From Chamaelirium japonicum (taxonomy: Eukaryota > Streptophyta > Magnoliopsida > Liliales > Melanthiaceae): DNA of 64,000 nt. The first letter of the stretch is position 1, and each line of letters starts with the position of its first letter. The notes beneath the pieces were generated by a model, which worked only from the letters and a program-made list of their open reading frames with translations, searched no databases and was not told the origin of the DNA. The translations under genes and the position numbers were made by a program. Where the stretch lies: contig OX393549.1 in the NCBI GenBank assembly GCA_947650365.1, positions 89,126,156 through 89,190,155 on the forward strand, in the 5' to 3' direction. Of the stretch, positions 12,180-25,400 are shown piece after piece.

Positions 12180-12920
12180 AATAAGCCAAAAGCCTTGCCC
12201 TTGGCACTCAAAGACAAAGTCTGAGGCAACCAACGCCATGGCACTCGACAAGCCCAAGGCCCTGCCTTTGGCACTTGAAGACAAAGTCCAAGGTGACCAA
12301 CACCACGGCACTCTACAAGCCCAAGGCCCTGCCCTTGGCACTCGAAGACAAAGTTTGAGACGATCATCGCCTTGGCATTCGACAAACCCAAGGCCCTGCC
12401 CTTGGCACTCGAAGACAAAGTCTGAGGCAGGCGTCGTCGCCTGAGTATGCACCAGGTCCAAGGAGGCAGTCTTGATAATTGAAGACAAAGTTCGAGGAAC
12501 GGATCGCCACCTCAACATATACCAAGTCCAGGGAGACTACCTTGGCACTCAAAGAAAAAATCTAAGAAAGGCGTCGCCACCTCGGTATACACCAAGTCCA
12601 AGGAGATAGCCTTGGTACTCGAAGACAAAGTTCGAGGAAGGCATCGCCGCCTCGGCATGCACCAAGTCCAAGGAGATAGCCTTGGAACTCGAATACAAAG
12701 TTTGAGGAAGGCATCGTCGCCTCGGCATACACGTAGTCCAAAGAGACAACCTTGGTACTCGAAGACAAAGTCCGAGGAAGGCGTCATCACCTCGGCATAC
12801 ACCAAGTCCAAGGAGAAAGCTTTGGTACTCAAAGACAAAGTCTGAGGCAAGCGTCGCCGCCTCGGTTTGCAGCAAGTCTAAGGATTCATCCTTGGTACTT
12901 AAAGATAAAATCTGAGAAGC
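12180..12920 (+). repeat. Tandem repeat block 2, unit about 69 bp
   Basis: About eleven units share CTTGGCACTCGAAGACAAAG followed by TCCGAGGAAGGCGTC and CACCAAGTCCAAGGAG. They are unrelated to block 1 in sequence. Overlapping reading frames on both strands are products of the repeat, not genes. Confidence 0.85.
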
Positions 12921-13869
12921 TACCGTTGACGTCTTGACACTCGGGCAAAATTACAAGCTTACTATCTTGGCATGCAACAACAAAGTCCGAGACCGACGTA
13001 TCGACATTTGATCAAAAGTCCAAGCTTAGTCATGTCACTCAGGTCCAAACATCATATTATCACTGATCATCACCCTCTCTCAACGGCTGATGGTTCCAAA
13101 CCAGTGAGGGGGTGGTCGGTCCAACTATGTCAGCGCGTGCTACCCTCCAAGCCGTGACATTCAAAGCAACAGACAGTTGGGAAGCAATCAATCGTCCGCT
13201 ATCAACCGAACTTCAGGCAATGACTGATCGACCAAAGTTCAACATTTTGTGAGAGTTGCCGCAAGAATAATCAATCCCCTGGACCGTCATCGACTAGTAG
13301 CGACCGATCGATCGATTATTGGCCGGGGGTCATGAATGTCCACCCATGCACTCGACACATGATGAATACCGTCAGACTTCGATATTCACCAATTAAAGGT
13401 GACTATGCATATATGCCAAATCACACTCAAGCCTAATCAGATAATTACACTTGCAAACAAGGGACATAGCTATACTATTTCAATACATGGAACCTCTCTA
13501 ACTGGATAGAGATCGTGATATCACTACTTATCAATCAATATGATTCAAGTGGCATCCGCACACAAGGATCATTCAAAGACGAAGAGCCATCTTCCATTGG
13601 GTTGGTTGAATAGCATCTTATCCAAATTTAAGGAGATGGCTGTATAAACTTCACAAGAAAAAAATCCTCCCTCTCATCTAGGGGTGGGCCCGTGATAATC
13701 ATCATGTCATCGCTGGGGCCCGACTGCAGTCCCTAGTGAACACAGTAACTAGGTGCAGTTAGGTGTCGAACAATGACGAGCGAATTATCGTGAGTTGATA
13801 TGTCTAGAGACGCGAGCCGAAAACCAGGCCGGCCCTTTCTTTAAAGTCACCTTCTTATCAGGATGAATA

Positions 13870-14520
13870 TCGAAAACGCCACACGTCATGGTGTACCATG
13901 CTTCATGTCCACTTTGATCGGTTTTTCGGTGTCGATGCAGCGACACCTTATACGTATTAATTTGATGCACGTATGAAAAGTTACGGCCGTCGGAAGTTTT
14001 TGAAGGTTTTTTCTCCAAAGACACGCATCAGATGTGTTACATGTCAAGGTGTACCATGCTTCACATCCACTATGATCAGTTTTTCAGCGCCGATGCAATG
14101 GAACCTATTATACGCATTGATCTGGCGCACGTATGAATAGTTACGGCCTTCAGAAGTTTTCGAGGCCTTTTTCTCCGAAGATAGGCAACGAAAATGTTAC
14201 ACGTCAAGGTTACGATGTTTCATGTCCACTTTGACCAGTTTTTTGGCGTTGAGTTAACGACACCTTATACTTATCGATCTGATGCACGTATGAAAAGTTA
14301 CAGCCTTCAAAAGTTTTTGATGCCCTTTTCTCTAAAGACAAGCATCGAAAAAGTTACACGTCAAGGTGAATCATGTTTCACATTCGTTTAGACCGATTTT
14401 TCAGCGCCGACACAATGGGACCTTATACACATTCATCCAACGCACATATGAAACGATACAGCAGTCAAAATCCTTTGAGGCATTTCTCTCCAAAAACCAG
14501 CATTGGAGAAGTTACACGAC
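13870..14520 (+). repeat. Tandem repeat block 3, unit about 159 bp
   Basis: Four units begin near 13878, 14037, 14196 and 14355 with ACACGTCAAGGTGTACCATG. They share GACCGATTTTTC, the GACACCTTATAC block and a GCACGTATGAAAAGTTAC block. Unrelated to blocks 1 and 2. Confidence 0.8.
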
Positions 14521-16150
14521 AACGACAATCACGCTCACATCCTCAACTTGGTTCGCTACATGCCCAACTCATAGCAATATGAACGCCGTGCATGTGACAA
14601 GGACTCACACCTCCTCCCGCACGCACGTGCTCGTGGTGACAACAGATCGAAACAGTGGTGGGGGGTCAAATGAACCGAATCCCCCTCCCCCGTGTCCTCT
14701 TCACCCGGTGTCGTCCTTTGTAGGCTGCTCGTCAGAAGCGCTGATCGACGGGGCAATGACCCTCGAAGTGGCCTACCTTCGGACCAGGGGTCGGTAGCAG
14801 CAATCCACTCGTGCTTGAAGCACACTTCTTGTCCCTAACCAGTTCAATTCCATCTGGTGGCCTCCATAACCGTCGGTACCAACCAGGGGGGGACAAACTG
14901 TATCCTCTCCTCGCACGACCTTGAAACCGTCGGTACTGAACGGCCCCCGCGCATTCGTGTGACTACCCCGCAGTAGCCAATGACCAGCAATCGGGAGGGG
15001 GTCAGATGAACCGTGTCCTCTCCTCTGTGCGCGCCTCTCATCGCAAACGTCCGTGATAATAGAGTAAGGGGTCGGACGGGCTGAATCAGCCCCCTTCCTG
15101 CAAGTTTCCTCCGCGTGACCATAGATACTCTGCCTGCCTCAACCACATCTGGCACGACCCTATCGTCGCCCTCGCCACGTCATTCATCATCAGTTCCCTC
15201 TTCATGGGTGACCTCGCCAACTTCGCCCTTACCCCCAGTATGGGCACCAACGCCTACCTACCTCGTCGACTCCCACGGTTCCAACAACCTCTCCTAATGC
15301 GCCGCCTTAGCAGCCATCTTCATTGAGAGTCATATCTTCCTCCTCCACGGTTGCCTATACAGCAGAAGAAAGAGGGCATGACCTCCCCACACCTCCTTGA
15401 CCTCCTCCGAGCCCATAGCAAAGAAGAGAGTGAGGGGTCCTCCTCCCCCCTTCTCGATCTTCCCCAGCAATCCCACAACTCGCAATCGTATCCTTCAGCA
15501 ACCGAACATAGCAAATGGCGGCATCATGCGGGGATGCCGGATCTGGCCCTCCATTGTGGCCATCTCCAGCACATAACTGAGGTGACTTCCTCTTTGCAAT
15601 CATTTGATGCCAATCGGATCCAATCCGGATCCTGATCAATATCCTTTTCTTCGACCCATAGTGGCGCCAACAACTGATCAGTCCAAGAGAAGGCACAACC
15701 AAGGCAAAAGGCAGAGGGGGGATCCGACTCCCCCCAACGCATTCTCTTCGGCCGCCAGGTGCAGCCAAAGCAATAAAGAAGGGGGGGTCTAACTCCTCTT
15801 CCTCTCCTGCATGTTCCTCTTCACACAGCGACGACAACATATGAAAAAGAAGGGAAGGATTTGACTCCCCCCTGCGCGCGTGCGTGCTGGATCTCCTCCA
15901 CCCGACACCGGCCCAGGATAACAGAGAGAGGGTCGGACGGACCAAGCTTTCCCCTTCCCCTCCATGTGCTCTCTTACTCGACGTCCCTCGATGACAGAGG
16001 GTCGGACGGCCTATCCTCCCCCCCACCGATACCCTCACAATGGCAGGAAAAATTTAGGAAAGAGGGAGAGGGAGAAAGGAAGCGTAGCTGCACGAGGAGA
16101 GCGACGACTGGAACAAAGAGGGAGCGAAACCCTAACCTCATATGCCCTAA
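14521..16150 (+). other. Non-coding interior of the gypsy-like element
   Basis: GC-rich spacer between repeat blocks 3 and 4. Loosely repeated phrases such as GGGTCGGACGG and CAACCGTCGGTACC occur, but there is no clean tandem period. The long minus-strand frame at 15355-16038 has no recognised motif and a skewed composition, so I do not call it a gene. The stretch 12921-13869, between blocks 2 and 3, is similarly featureless. Confidence 0.5.
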
Positions 16151-17240
16151 AATAAAGAAGTCTGGAATGCGGATCCTAAATGATGGCACACCGAAGACCG
16201 GCCAGTTCTGGAACACGTATCCCGAAGCATGGCGCATCGAAGACCGGCCATAATTTGTACAAAAATCTAAATCTGAAACACACATTATGAAGCGTGGCGT
16301 ACTGAAGACCGGATAGAATTCGCTTGAAAAACTAAGTCTAGAATGCGCATCCCAAAGCGTGGCACACCAAAGACTAGCCAGGATTCACCCAAAAAACTAT
16401 GTCTGGAATGTGCACCCCAAAGCATGGTGCACCGAAGACCGACCAAAATTTGCCCGAAAAGTTAAGTCTGGAATGCGCATCCCGAAGCATGGCGCACCAA
16501 AGACCGACCAGAATTTGCCTAAAAAACTAAATCTGGAATGTGCATTCCGAAGCGTGATGCACCGAAGATCGACCATAATTCACCCTAAAAGCTAAGTCTA
16601 GAATACACATCCCGAAGCGTGACGCATTGAATACCAACCAAAATTCGTCCAAAAAACTAAGTCTTGAATACGCATCCCGAAGCATGGCAAATCGATGACC
16701 GACCAGGATTTGCCCGATAAGCTAAATCTAGAACATGCATCCTGCAGCGTGGCGCACAAAAGACCGTCTAGAATTTGTTCGAAAAGCTAAGTCTTCAAAA
16801 CACACCCCAAAGTGTGGTGTATCGAAGACCATCCAAAATTTGCCCAGCTAAGTCTAGAATACGCATCCCGTAGCGTGGCACACTGAAGATCGGCCAGAAT
16901 TTGTCCAAAAAGCTAAGTCTAGACCACACACCCAGAAGTTTGGTGCACCAAAGATCGATCAGAATTCGCCCAAAAAGTTAAGTCTGGAACACACACCCCG
17001 AAGCGTGATGCACCAATGACCGGCTAGAATTCACCCAAAAAGCTAAGTCTGGAACGCGCATCTCGAAGCATGGCACACCGAAGACTTGCCAGAATTCGCC
17101 TGAAAAGTTAAGTCTGGAACACGTATCTCGAAGCATGGCACACCGAATACTGGTCAGAATTCAGTCGAAAAACTAAGTCTGGAATGTGCATCCCGAAGCA
17201 TGGTGCACTGAAGCAAGGCAACAAAAAAACTAAGTCTGAA
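16150..17240 (+). repeat. Tandem repeat block 4, unit about 66 bp
   Basis: Roughly sixteen diverged units contain AAGTCTGGAATGCGCATCCC, GAAGCATGGCGCACCGAAG and ACCGGCCAGAATT. This is the last block before the polypurine tract and 3' LTR. Confidence 0.85.
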
Positions 17241-17412
17241 AAGTCTACAGCCTCGATCTGCGACTGAATTAATAGCTCTGCTAGCTCGAGCCTACCGACT
17301 CCACAGCACCGGGGACTGCTCGAACTTGAGTCACACCGTGCAGCGGGAGCTTCTTTGCACCAAGAGATCCCACCTGACCCACAGAACCCTAGCCCAACTG
17401 GGGAGGGGTAAC

Positions 17413-18025
17413 TGTGGGTGCAAAAATTATACTGGACTAAACCAAACCCATATGAGCCCGTGCAATGGCCCGAGTGGGCAAGCCCATGCCCATAGATCTA
17501 CTAAGCAGGGCCTACAAATCAAGGCCCCCTTATTGGGCCCAGACATTGGTCCAATAAGGGGCCTAACGAGGAGGCCTAGGATCAACGCCACCTGAGCACA
17601 GTCACATCATCACTGCCATATCAAGTACATGCCTCAGCTATAAAAGGACCTCTATGTCCTACAGAGGAGGAGTTAGTTATTCAATCAGAGGAGGAGAGGA
17701 TTCCAGAGCCTGAGCCAGAGCTCTCTTCTATTCTTCTTGTTCTTTTCTAGTTGCTCCGTGTAACCAACCTTGTAAAAAGTTTCTCTTGGTCTGTAGATAG
17801 AACGCTGACCACCCTTCATATTCATTATAGTGTAAACTAGGTGTTACTTCTCACCCGGAGACGTAGGTCGTAAGATCGAACTTTGACAATAACTCCTTGT
17901 GTTATCTCTAGCTCTCTCTCTCTCCTCTCTCAAGTCTCTAATCTCTAACTCTACAAAGCATCCAGTTCAATCAAGAATTATGGGGTTAGTTTCCGATCAA
18001 GACGGCATGGAAAATTTCACTCATA
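17413..18025 (+). repeat. 3' LTR of the gypsy-like element
   Basis: 613 bp, begins TGTGGGTGCAAAAATT and ends TTTCACTCATA, then the target duplicate GTGTT. Collinear with the 5' LTR, with scattered differences. Confidence 0.85.
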
Positions 18026-18570
18026 GTGTTCGAAGATCGTCAACGAGAAGGAGGTTCACTGGGAAAAAAGAAGGATTTGGGGTGGTGCTCCCCTCGGGTT
18101 CTTGGAGATTCAAGGCAATGGTGATATGGTGGGGTAGTTCTTCTCGATAAAAGATTGAGAGTGCGTCCTGGATGAGCAGGGAACAGAAACCCGATCTTGG
18201 GTTTGTAACGTAGAGAGAAGAGAAAGGAAAAAAAAGTAGAAGAAAAAAGAAGAGAGAAACAAAATGAAGGAAGAGGATGCGACGTGCAGATCTTCTCCGG
18301 GTTCCTCGGTGTCGACCTCGACGAGCTTCTACATCGGCGGTGATTTCATCTCTTGTTGATCCTCTGATAATCTATGTATCTCTCGGCCGAGTGATTCTCC
18401 ACTTCTAGGGTGTAATTGTGAGAGGAGCAAAATGAGGGTTTGCAAGATCCGACAAACGGTGACCACTATTTTATGTATTTCTTCTAGTGATAATCCAAGT
18501 CCTTGATTGCTTGTGAATACGAGATTGTTTGTTGCTTGTGAATTGTTGCATCGTATTTTCTATATGATTG

Positions 18571-20343
18571 TGCGATCTCTGTAGGGCTGTAATCCTCGTA
18601 CCTCGAGTACTATTATGAAGGTCAGGCTATAGGCTTCCACAGTACAAGGGATCGGCATTGTTGCAAGGCCGATTTCCCCTACACAATTATAGAGAGCAAA
18701 TGCAATCACAACACAAGAAAAAAATCCAAACCGACAAGCCAGAGCACACACAAGATTTATGTGGAAGCCATTCAAGGATAAGGGAGAAAACCATTGGCCA
18801 CCCTCCGAATGTTATCCACTATGTAAAATGGTGGGATTACAATTTTTTTTTTATAGAGAATGCATGATATGGGAGAAAAAGACATGTTGGATATTTGTCA
18901 CAAAATAATCAAGCATGGATTAATATTATTTTAATTAGATTAACTTCTAACAAATATTTGAATGCTACTATACGAATAACAAGTAAGCATTAAGTTACAT
19001 TGATTAGATTATACCTTCTCCTGCAAAAAGAAAAAATTGATTACCTTCTAATTGCTTACGATTATATTTGCTATAATGAAAAATTAAGAATTAGATCTTG
19101 AATCAAAGATTAACTATGATATGAAGCATGCATGATTTTAATTATAAAATAATAAAGATATAGTCTAAAGAGATTAGGAATGTGCCTGTTTGGTCAAAGC
19201 ACGGTAACGTTGTACTAAAAGTCTCATTGGCCCCTAGTGTCGACGCACTCCACACACATGTCGTCCCACAGGTATGCCCTTGGCCTTGGTGGTTGCCCAC
19301 TGCACTCGCCCCGCATATGTTGACACCCACATCTGTTGATGCCTTATGTGGCCTCTCTATGGGACCCTACTCTCGATCATAGAGCCTTCGTTAGGCCACC
19401 CTTCTGTGCTTGGAAGCCACTGATCGGTGACTCTGCACGCTGTTGTTGGCAGCCATGCTTGTGAGCTCTCCTAGGCCACTACTCTTGATCACAAAGAATC
19501 TGTTGTTCGCTGAAGACCCACGTCCGTTGACACCCTCCTATGTCCTTTCCTTGGGTCCATGCTCTCGATCATAGAGCCTTTGTCAAGCAATTTGTCTGTG
19601 CCTGCAAACCACCTGTCACATGGCTCTGCACAGTGTTACTAGATGTCGTGCTCTGGCCTCTCTGGCACTGCTCTCAATCACGAAGCATTATGCAAGCCTA
19701 TTGTCCCATAGGCGTGCGCGTGGCTGAGTCCCCACAACCGCGTACTCATCGGTACCTCGATCCAGTTTCCATCGGTACTTCCATGTCGATACTCGTTGGT
19801 GACTCCTTTGTTCTCCGTCAACCTTCCAGTATATACTAACCGCCCGTCCTTGTTATCCTTCACTCTATGGTCAGGTACTTGATACATGTCGGTGCCTCCG
19901 TCGTCCATACATTGACAACTCATGGTTGTGCTTACCGCCACCGTGGCCATCGTCGCCTCCATCATCCATCGAAAACTTACACCGGTGCCCATCGACCCTT
20001 CCACCAGCCACCCATCCATTGGTAACCCCATCAGCCCGCTCATCAACTGTTGGAATATTTTTCTGGGTAACACCCATGCCATCAAGGTGCCCTCCCTCGA
20101 TTGAGGCACCATACATGTCCGTGCCATCGTGGTGCTTTGCCACGATTCGTTCGGTCCATCACTCGTTGCCTGAGTCGGCCTCCTTGTTAGTGTCGATATC
20201 TCGGGTACAAAGTAAGTCCCCGTGACCACCCTTTGTCGATCACCACGAACCACCCTAAGGAGAGGAACTACATCAAAGTCTCCCTGGGGCTCTTCTCCAA
20301 TGATCCTAACCACCTGGGGTTAATGACTCTAAGCTGTGATTGC
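18571..20343. other. Unassigned sequence with degenerate repeats
   Basis: 18571-19180 is mainly AT-rich with no element recognised. From 19180 to about 19700 a phrase like CTCTCGATCATAGAGCC recurs in diverged form near 19373, 19485, 19563 and 19672, beside CCACT and TGACACCC phrases. This suggests old tandem repeats. The 211-residue minus-strand frame at 19678-20313 lies in this GC-rich zone and shows only low-complexity sequence, with no domain I know. It could be a fossil element interior. Confidence 0.4.
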
Positions 20344-20348
20344 CCTAG

Positions 20349-22464
20349 TGTTGGACTTTGTGTTTGACAATGCTAAATACCATTGTATTAGACCTTGGTT
20401 ATTTGAATAATAGGCATTACATCTTTCCAAAGCTTACTCAGTTGTTACTTACTACTTATCCTTTGAGTTGTGCTAGGTGACTCAAGTGTATTGATGAGAT
20501 CAGTACATAGGAGATTTGAGTGTTTCAATTAACACATCTCAGAAGGTTTGCAGTCAGTAATCAAATTAGACACCCGATTTGAAAGTGTAACACTATGGTC
20601 TTCTTGTAATGAATAAATGATTTATTTCAACCATTGGATTAGTTGACTCTAAGCCATATGTGTTGGTGTGTGTTGAGTGCACCAAACTAAATCGAGAGAG
20701 TAAACCAAGTCTAATAAAGTTGTCGCTAATATTATGGTAACTATTCTACTGGTTGACTAAACCCAAATCTCAGGATATCATTTGGACTCTGGATTTGGTA
20801 TTGGTCACTTTAATTTGCCAAACAGTGCGATCTATCGCAAACCAAAATCTAGATAGGTTGGGTGGCTTGCACTAGATACTAGAGAATGGAAATATGCTTG
20901 GAAACTCCTCACTCCTAAAGGGGAGCAAGGTGTCTCCTTATGTAACTTCCATGAAAGACTGATCGTCAGTCTGGCCAGATTCTTCGAAGTAAAGATGATG
21001 ATCACAAGGACTTGGAAAGTTAGGACTCAAGATGGTGTACTATACCGAGAAGGACAGTCTTTTGATTCCGGATAGTTTCACGAACACCAGAAGTAGGAGG
21101 GTTTAAGTACAACACAGTAGAGAAGGGTTCTTGCATAACATCCAATGGACCACGGAGTGCAATCATGATCTAGTAGTGGTTGTGGTCATGGCTAACTGAG
21201 GATGATATGGTCATGAAATGGTCACACACACCTTCAGTTAAAGCCGAGGTCAATGAGCTTCTCATAGATTCCATCTCTTGGCCTATTCATACAGATGAGC
21301 TGCCCGATCCTAGTACATAAGGAGGATTAGGGTTTACTTGAGTCAGGTTTACCTGACCTGACCTTCTAAAGTCCATTCCTTGGGGAATCCTAGTTGGACT
21401 AGGAATCCCATGTGGCACCACTAGTAGGACCCACTAGGGTTGCTTAAGTAGGTCATGCTTCGTAAAGCATGCCAAAGTGTAGATGGTTATGATGCATGGG
21501 ATGTTCATATGAGATATACGCCATCGGACCATGTAATAGAGGAGGGAGGGATCCAAGCTTGATGATGATTCCCCCCCTCGGGAATTAGTCGCCAAGTGGT
21601 GCGACCCATATAGTAGCCAACTATATTAATGGAGAGAAAGGGGATACTCCTCTCTCCATTAAGTGGTCGGCCATATGAGGACCACACCAAGTGGTGGCTG
21701 ACCTATTAATGATGAGGGAATCCCCTCTCTATTAATAACCCCCCCCCCCCCCTTTTCTTGGGATCCCTATCTTTATGGATTTTTGGATAAAGAGGATGAG
21801 GGAGCTCTATCCGTTCCCTTATCCTTATATTTAGGGATTTCGGATAGGGGGTTGGGACGGCTCTATCCATTCCGTTATCCCTATCTCTAGGGATTTCGGA
21901 TAAGGGGGTTAGGGGATCTTTATCCATTTCCTTATTTTTATTTCTATCTCAATCCTTATCTCTATCTCTTGATTAGAGTTTTTATACACCCTAGCCTCCC
22001 CTCCTATGGCTTTTGATGATGAAAATTTTGCCCAATGAGAGAAAGGGAGAGAAGAAAAGAAAGGGAGAAGAGACAAAGAGGAGAAGAGAAGGAAAAAAGC
22101 GAGGCACCTCGCACGGAGTCTTCCTCGTGGGAGAAGAAGGACATGAATCCGAAAGTCGGCTCCCACAATCCATCCAAGCTCATGATGATAATGGGAATAT
22201 GAGATACTCTTGACAGGTTGCGAGGCATTCTTGCTTCATCAACAAATTCATTTTCTATATGAATTCGTGCAACTCTTCTCCTCGGGCATTCAAATGACCC
22301 GAGAGATAATTCTCTAATAATCTTAGGATGGTTGTATGTGCTTTTAATTTGACTGAAAGCCATACATTCATGATTTAGAAAAGGATTATAGCACGACCAT
22401 GATCTGTATTTAATTCTGACACATGAATCGCTTCTGCCGTGCGCTCTAATGCACCAAACCAATA
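20349..22464 (+). repeat. 5' LTR of copia element 1
   Basis: About 2.1 kb, begins TGTTGGACTTTGTG and ends CACCAAACCAATA just before the primer site. It keeps the uninterrupted sequence GGTGTACTATACC at about 21034, which corresponds to the CACTA target in the other LTR. It has a poly-C run near 21741 and diverged triplicated TAGGGATTTCGGATA phrases near 21775-21905. Confidence 0.85.
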
Positions 22465-25400
22465 ATTGGTATCAGATCGTTGGTCGTGATATAATTTTTT
22501 AGATCTTGAATATCTAAAGAGTTTGATGATCTCCGTCATCTTTTAACACGATTCCTAGGATGCTAGTATGTTTTCTTCATATATTTCATAATGCGATGAT
22601 GATGGTTGTGATAAGAATTGTATATGCATACTTGCACTCTAGGATGTATTGTATTCATATGATTGATATGGAAGTTCTATGATACTCTATTGGTTATTAT
22701 GACCACTTGTAAGGGGCGAGTATGAAAACTCGGTCTCCCGGTATAAGTTTTTTTTTTCTCCTTTAAGATTTAATGTATACCCTACATATGATAAGGGTAA
22801 AATGTATTCTTTTTCTGGACTGTATTGTTACATTGTTGCTACAAAGATGAGGGACACGTGGTGGACCCATGAAGCGAACAAGATAACCCAAAGCGGAAGA
22901 AGATGAACCATCAAGAAGAGGACCCGGAGGACTTGGAGAACAACTTGGATGATGCTTGGAGCTTCTTCCGGATAAGTTAAAGACCGATCCATTTTTTCTC
23001 TTTCTTTTTGGTTCGAAGATCATGGGCAATGAGCGTGCATCAAATTTGTCTTATTTTATGGATGATTATTTGCTATGCTTTGGATGTTAGAATTGTATGT
23101 TAGAGAACATAACAATAAGGGACATCATCCGGTCAAATTGTGATCTATGTGAAGACATAAAAAATAATTTATCATCATAACTTTGCATGAGATGCATAGT
23201 AGATTAATTATGTTTAACATGAGATGTTTATAATTTAGTACATATATTCTTGCTTGGTTATATGATGCAACTATGTGATAGTTGCATGTCTACATACAAT
23301 CGTCATATGTCTTGTATGGTAAAACCCTCATCCATGAGATGGATGCATTCACTTAAAACCTCTCTATGAGTAATAATCAAGTGGTAGCGGGATTCTTACA
23401 AGATTCCCATGGCCTTTCATTGCCATTCCATAGTAAGCTAGGTAGTGCTCGCCTCCCCTATATGGGAACCCGGCTTGCAGTTAATGTGGCCTTACCTTGT
23501 GGCTACAAGTATGGATTCCCTGAAGGTATATGTGACATTGAAGGGATATGATTGACCCACTGCAGTAGCATACCTATTCTTCCATATGTTAACCTAGGCA
23601 ATGGTGCACGCTAGATGGAGGGCATCTCCACCAGAGACCAAAGATAACTCAAATACCGATTGCTCACTTAGCATGAGATGCCTAGAAAGTGGGAGTTGGT
23701 GGGTGAAATGCTCGTTCAACTAGATGAGAGTATCATGGTCCTATATCCCGGTACTTTTACGAGTTTGAATTTTGGGGTTTTTTCTTTTAGTGGTTTAAGA
23801 GAGAACCATAGCTTGTAAAGAAAACATAAGTCTAATCTTTTAATGAGTATTGATTGATACATGTCTATGTCATTTTCAGGGTTGTTATCCCACAAACATG
23901 TTTTCTAGGAGCCTATTCAGTTGCACCGACTAGACCTAGCACTGTAGACTAGTTTGTTAATTCCTATCACACGTTAATGGCCAAAATGGACTCGACCCAA
24001 AAGGATAAGAACAACTACATGGGAAATCTTACCATATTGATTGTCGAAATCTATTATATGGATTGAGCTACTGATTCATGGTGGATAGACTCGGGGGCCA
24101 CAAATCACATGTGCAACTTATTGCAGGGTTTCCAAAAAACCTGAAGGCTAAATGATGGTAAGATTTACCTAACTTTGGGTTCGGAAGCTAGAGTCGCAGC
24201 AGTGTTAGTATGAATAGTTAGAATATGGTTTGAGGGTGGTAAGAGTTTAGTACTAGACAACTGTCTCTATCTTCCGGACATATGAAGAAATTTATCGTCA
24301 GTTTCATCATTGGTCAAAATTGGGTTAGAACTCTCGTTTGACAATAAGGTAATCACTTAGAAGTATGATAAGTTCATACGTTCGGGTACAATGAGTAACG
24401 GTTTGTACTTGGTAGCTCCCGCACAACCCTCACTATATGACACTGAAATGCTAGAGCCAATAATTCTCGTTTCCAACAAAAGAAAATTTGCCTAGAAGAA
24501 TTCTACCTATCTTTGGCATCTTAGGTTAGGTCACATTAACCTTAATCGGATACAAAGGCCAAGCTCCTGAAGGGTGGGTATTTGGGCTTGATCGAGGACT
24601 CATCACCACTGACCTACGAATCTTGTCTAGAGGGTAAGATGACTATGAGATCCTTCACTAAGAAGTGAGAAAGAGCCAAAAATATATTAGAATTGGTGCA
24701 TACAGACATATATGGACCGTTAAGTATAAAGGCTAGAGAAGGGTATGAGTATTTCGTCACTTTCATAGACGATTACTCAAGGTACAACTATGTGTACTTA
24801 TTACACCATAAGTCTGAAATATTTGGGAAATTCAAGTTGTTTTTGGCGAAGGTGGAAAAGCAGACAGACAAAAGCCTGAAGTCACTCCGATCGGATCGGG
24901 AAGGCGAATACTTCCTAGCGGACTTTTGGAGTTACTTGTCAGAGAGATATGATGGATAGTTTCCCAGTTCTCTGCACCAGGCACACCATAGCAAAATGGT
25001 ATTGTAGAGAGGAGAAATAAAACCCTGATGGAGATGGTGAGATCTATAATGAGCTTTGCGGCTCTTCCTCAATCGTTTTGGGGACTTGCCTTGGAGAGTG
25101 CGCAATATATTCTGAATGTGGTTCCATCCAAATTTGTTGAGGACACACTTCTTGAATTGTAGCCTGGGCGTAAGCCTTTTTTATGATATTAATGGATTTG
25201 GGGATGCCCTGCCTATGTCAGGAAGAGTAAGTTTGATAAGTTGAAATCAAGATCAGAATTGTGCCACTTTGTGTGCTATCCCAAGGGAACGAAAGGCTAT
25301 CTATTTTATAAACCTCATAATCAAAGGATGATAGTTAGTACTAACGTTATCTTTCTTGAAGAGGATTATATCACAGATAGGAAACCTAAGGACATGGTAG

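Larger units (their letters stand above)
7848..18025 (+). mobile_element. Gypsy-like LTR retrotransposon, mostly non-coding (fossil)
   Basis: Two LTRs (7848-8452 and 17413-18025) begin TGTGGGTG and end CATA, and the element is flanked by GTGTT on both sides, an exact 5-bp target duplication. The primer-binding region TTTGGCGCCGTTTGTGGG follows the 5' LTR. This type is typical of the Athila/Tat branch of plant gypsy elements. A purine-rich GGGGAGGGGTAA precedes the 3' LTR. Inside are a gag region, a trace of the integrase C-terminal GPY motif, and about 6 kb of non-coding sequence built largely of four tandem-repeat families. It is broken and would depend on proteins from a relative. The LTRs differ at many positions, so it is not recent. 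Confidence 0.85.
7528..18570 (+). mobile_element. Possible older LTR split by the gypsy-like element
   Basis: The two flanks of the gypsy-like insertion (7528-7847 and 18031 to about 18570) read like one copia-type LTR of roughly 850 bp. It would begin TGTTGGGTTTTTGG, have a TATATAAGGGG box near 7770, and end near GCATCGTATTTTCTAT, a tail common in copia LTRs before the tRNA-Met primer site. No matching second LTR or clear target duplication was found, so the limits and identity are tentative. The interval quoted includes the inserted element. Confidence 0.35.

Noticed and set aside
12140-12875. Several frames of 60-120 residues on both strands
   Set aside because: Products of tandem repeat block 2; the repetitive peptide follows the 69-bp unit and has no gene signals.
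15355-16038. 227-residue minus-strand frame
   Set aside because: Lies in the GC-rich non-coding interior of the gypsy-like element, has no recognisable domain, and competes with frames on the other strand.
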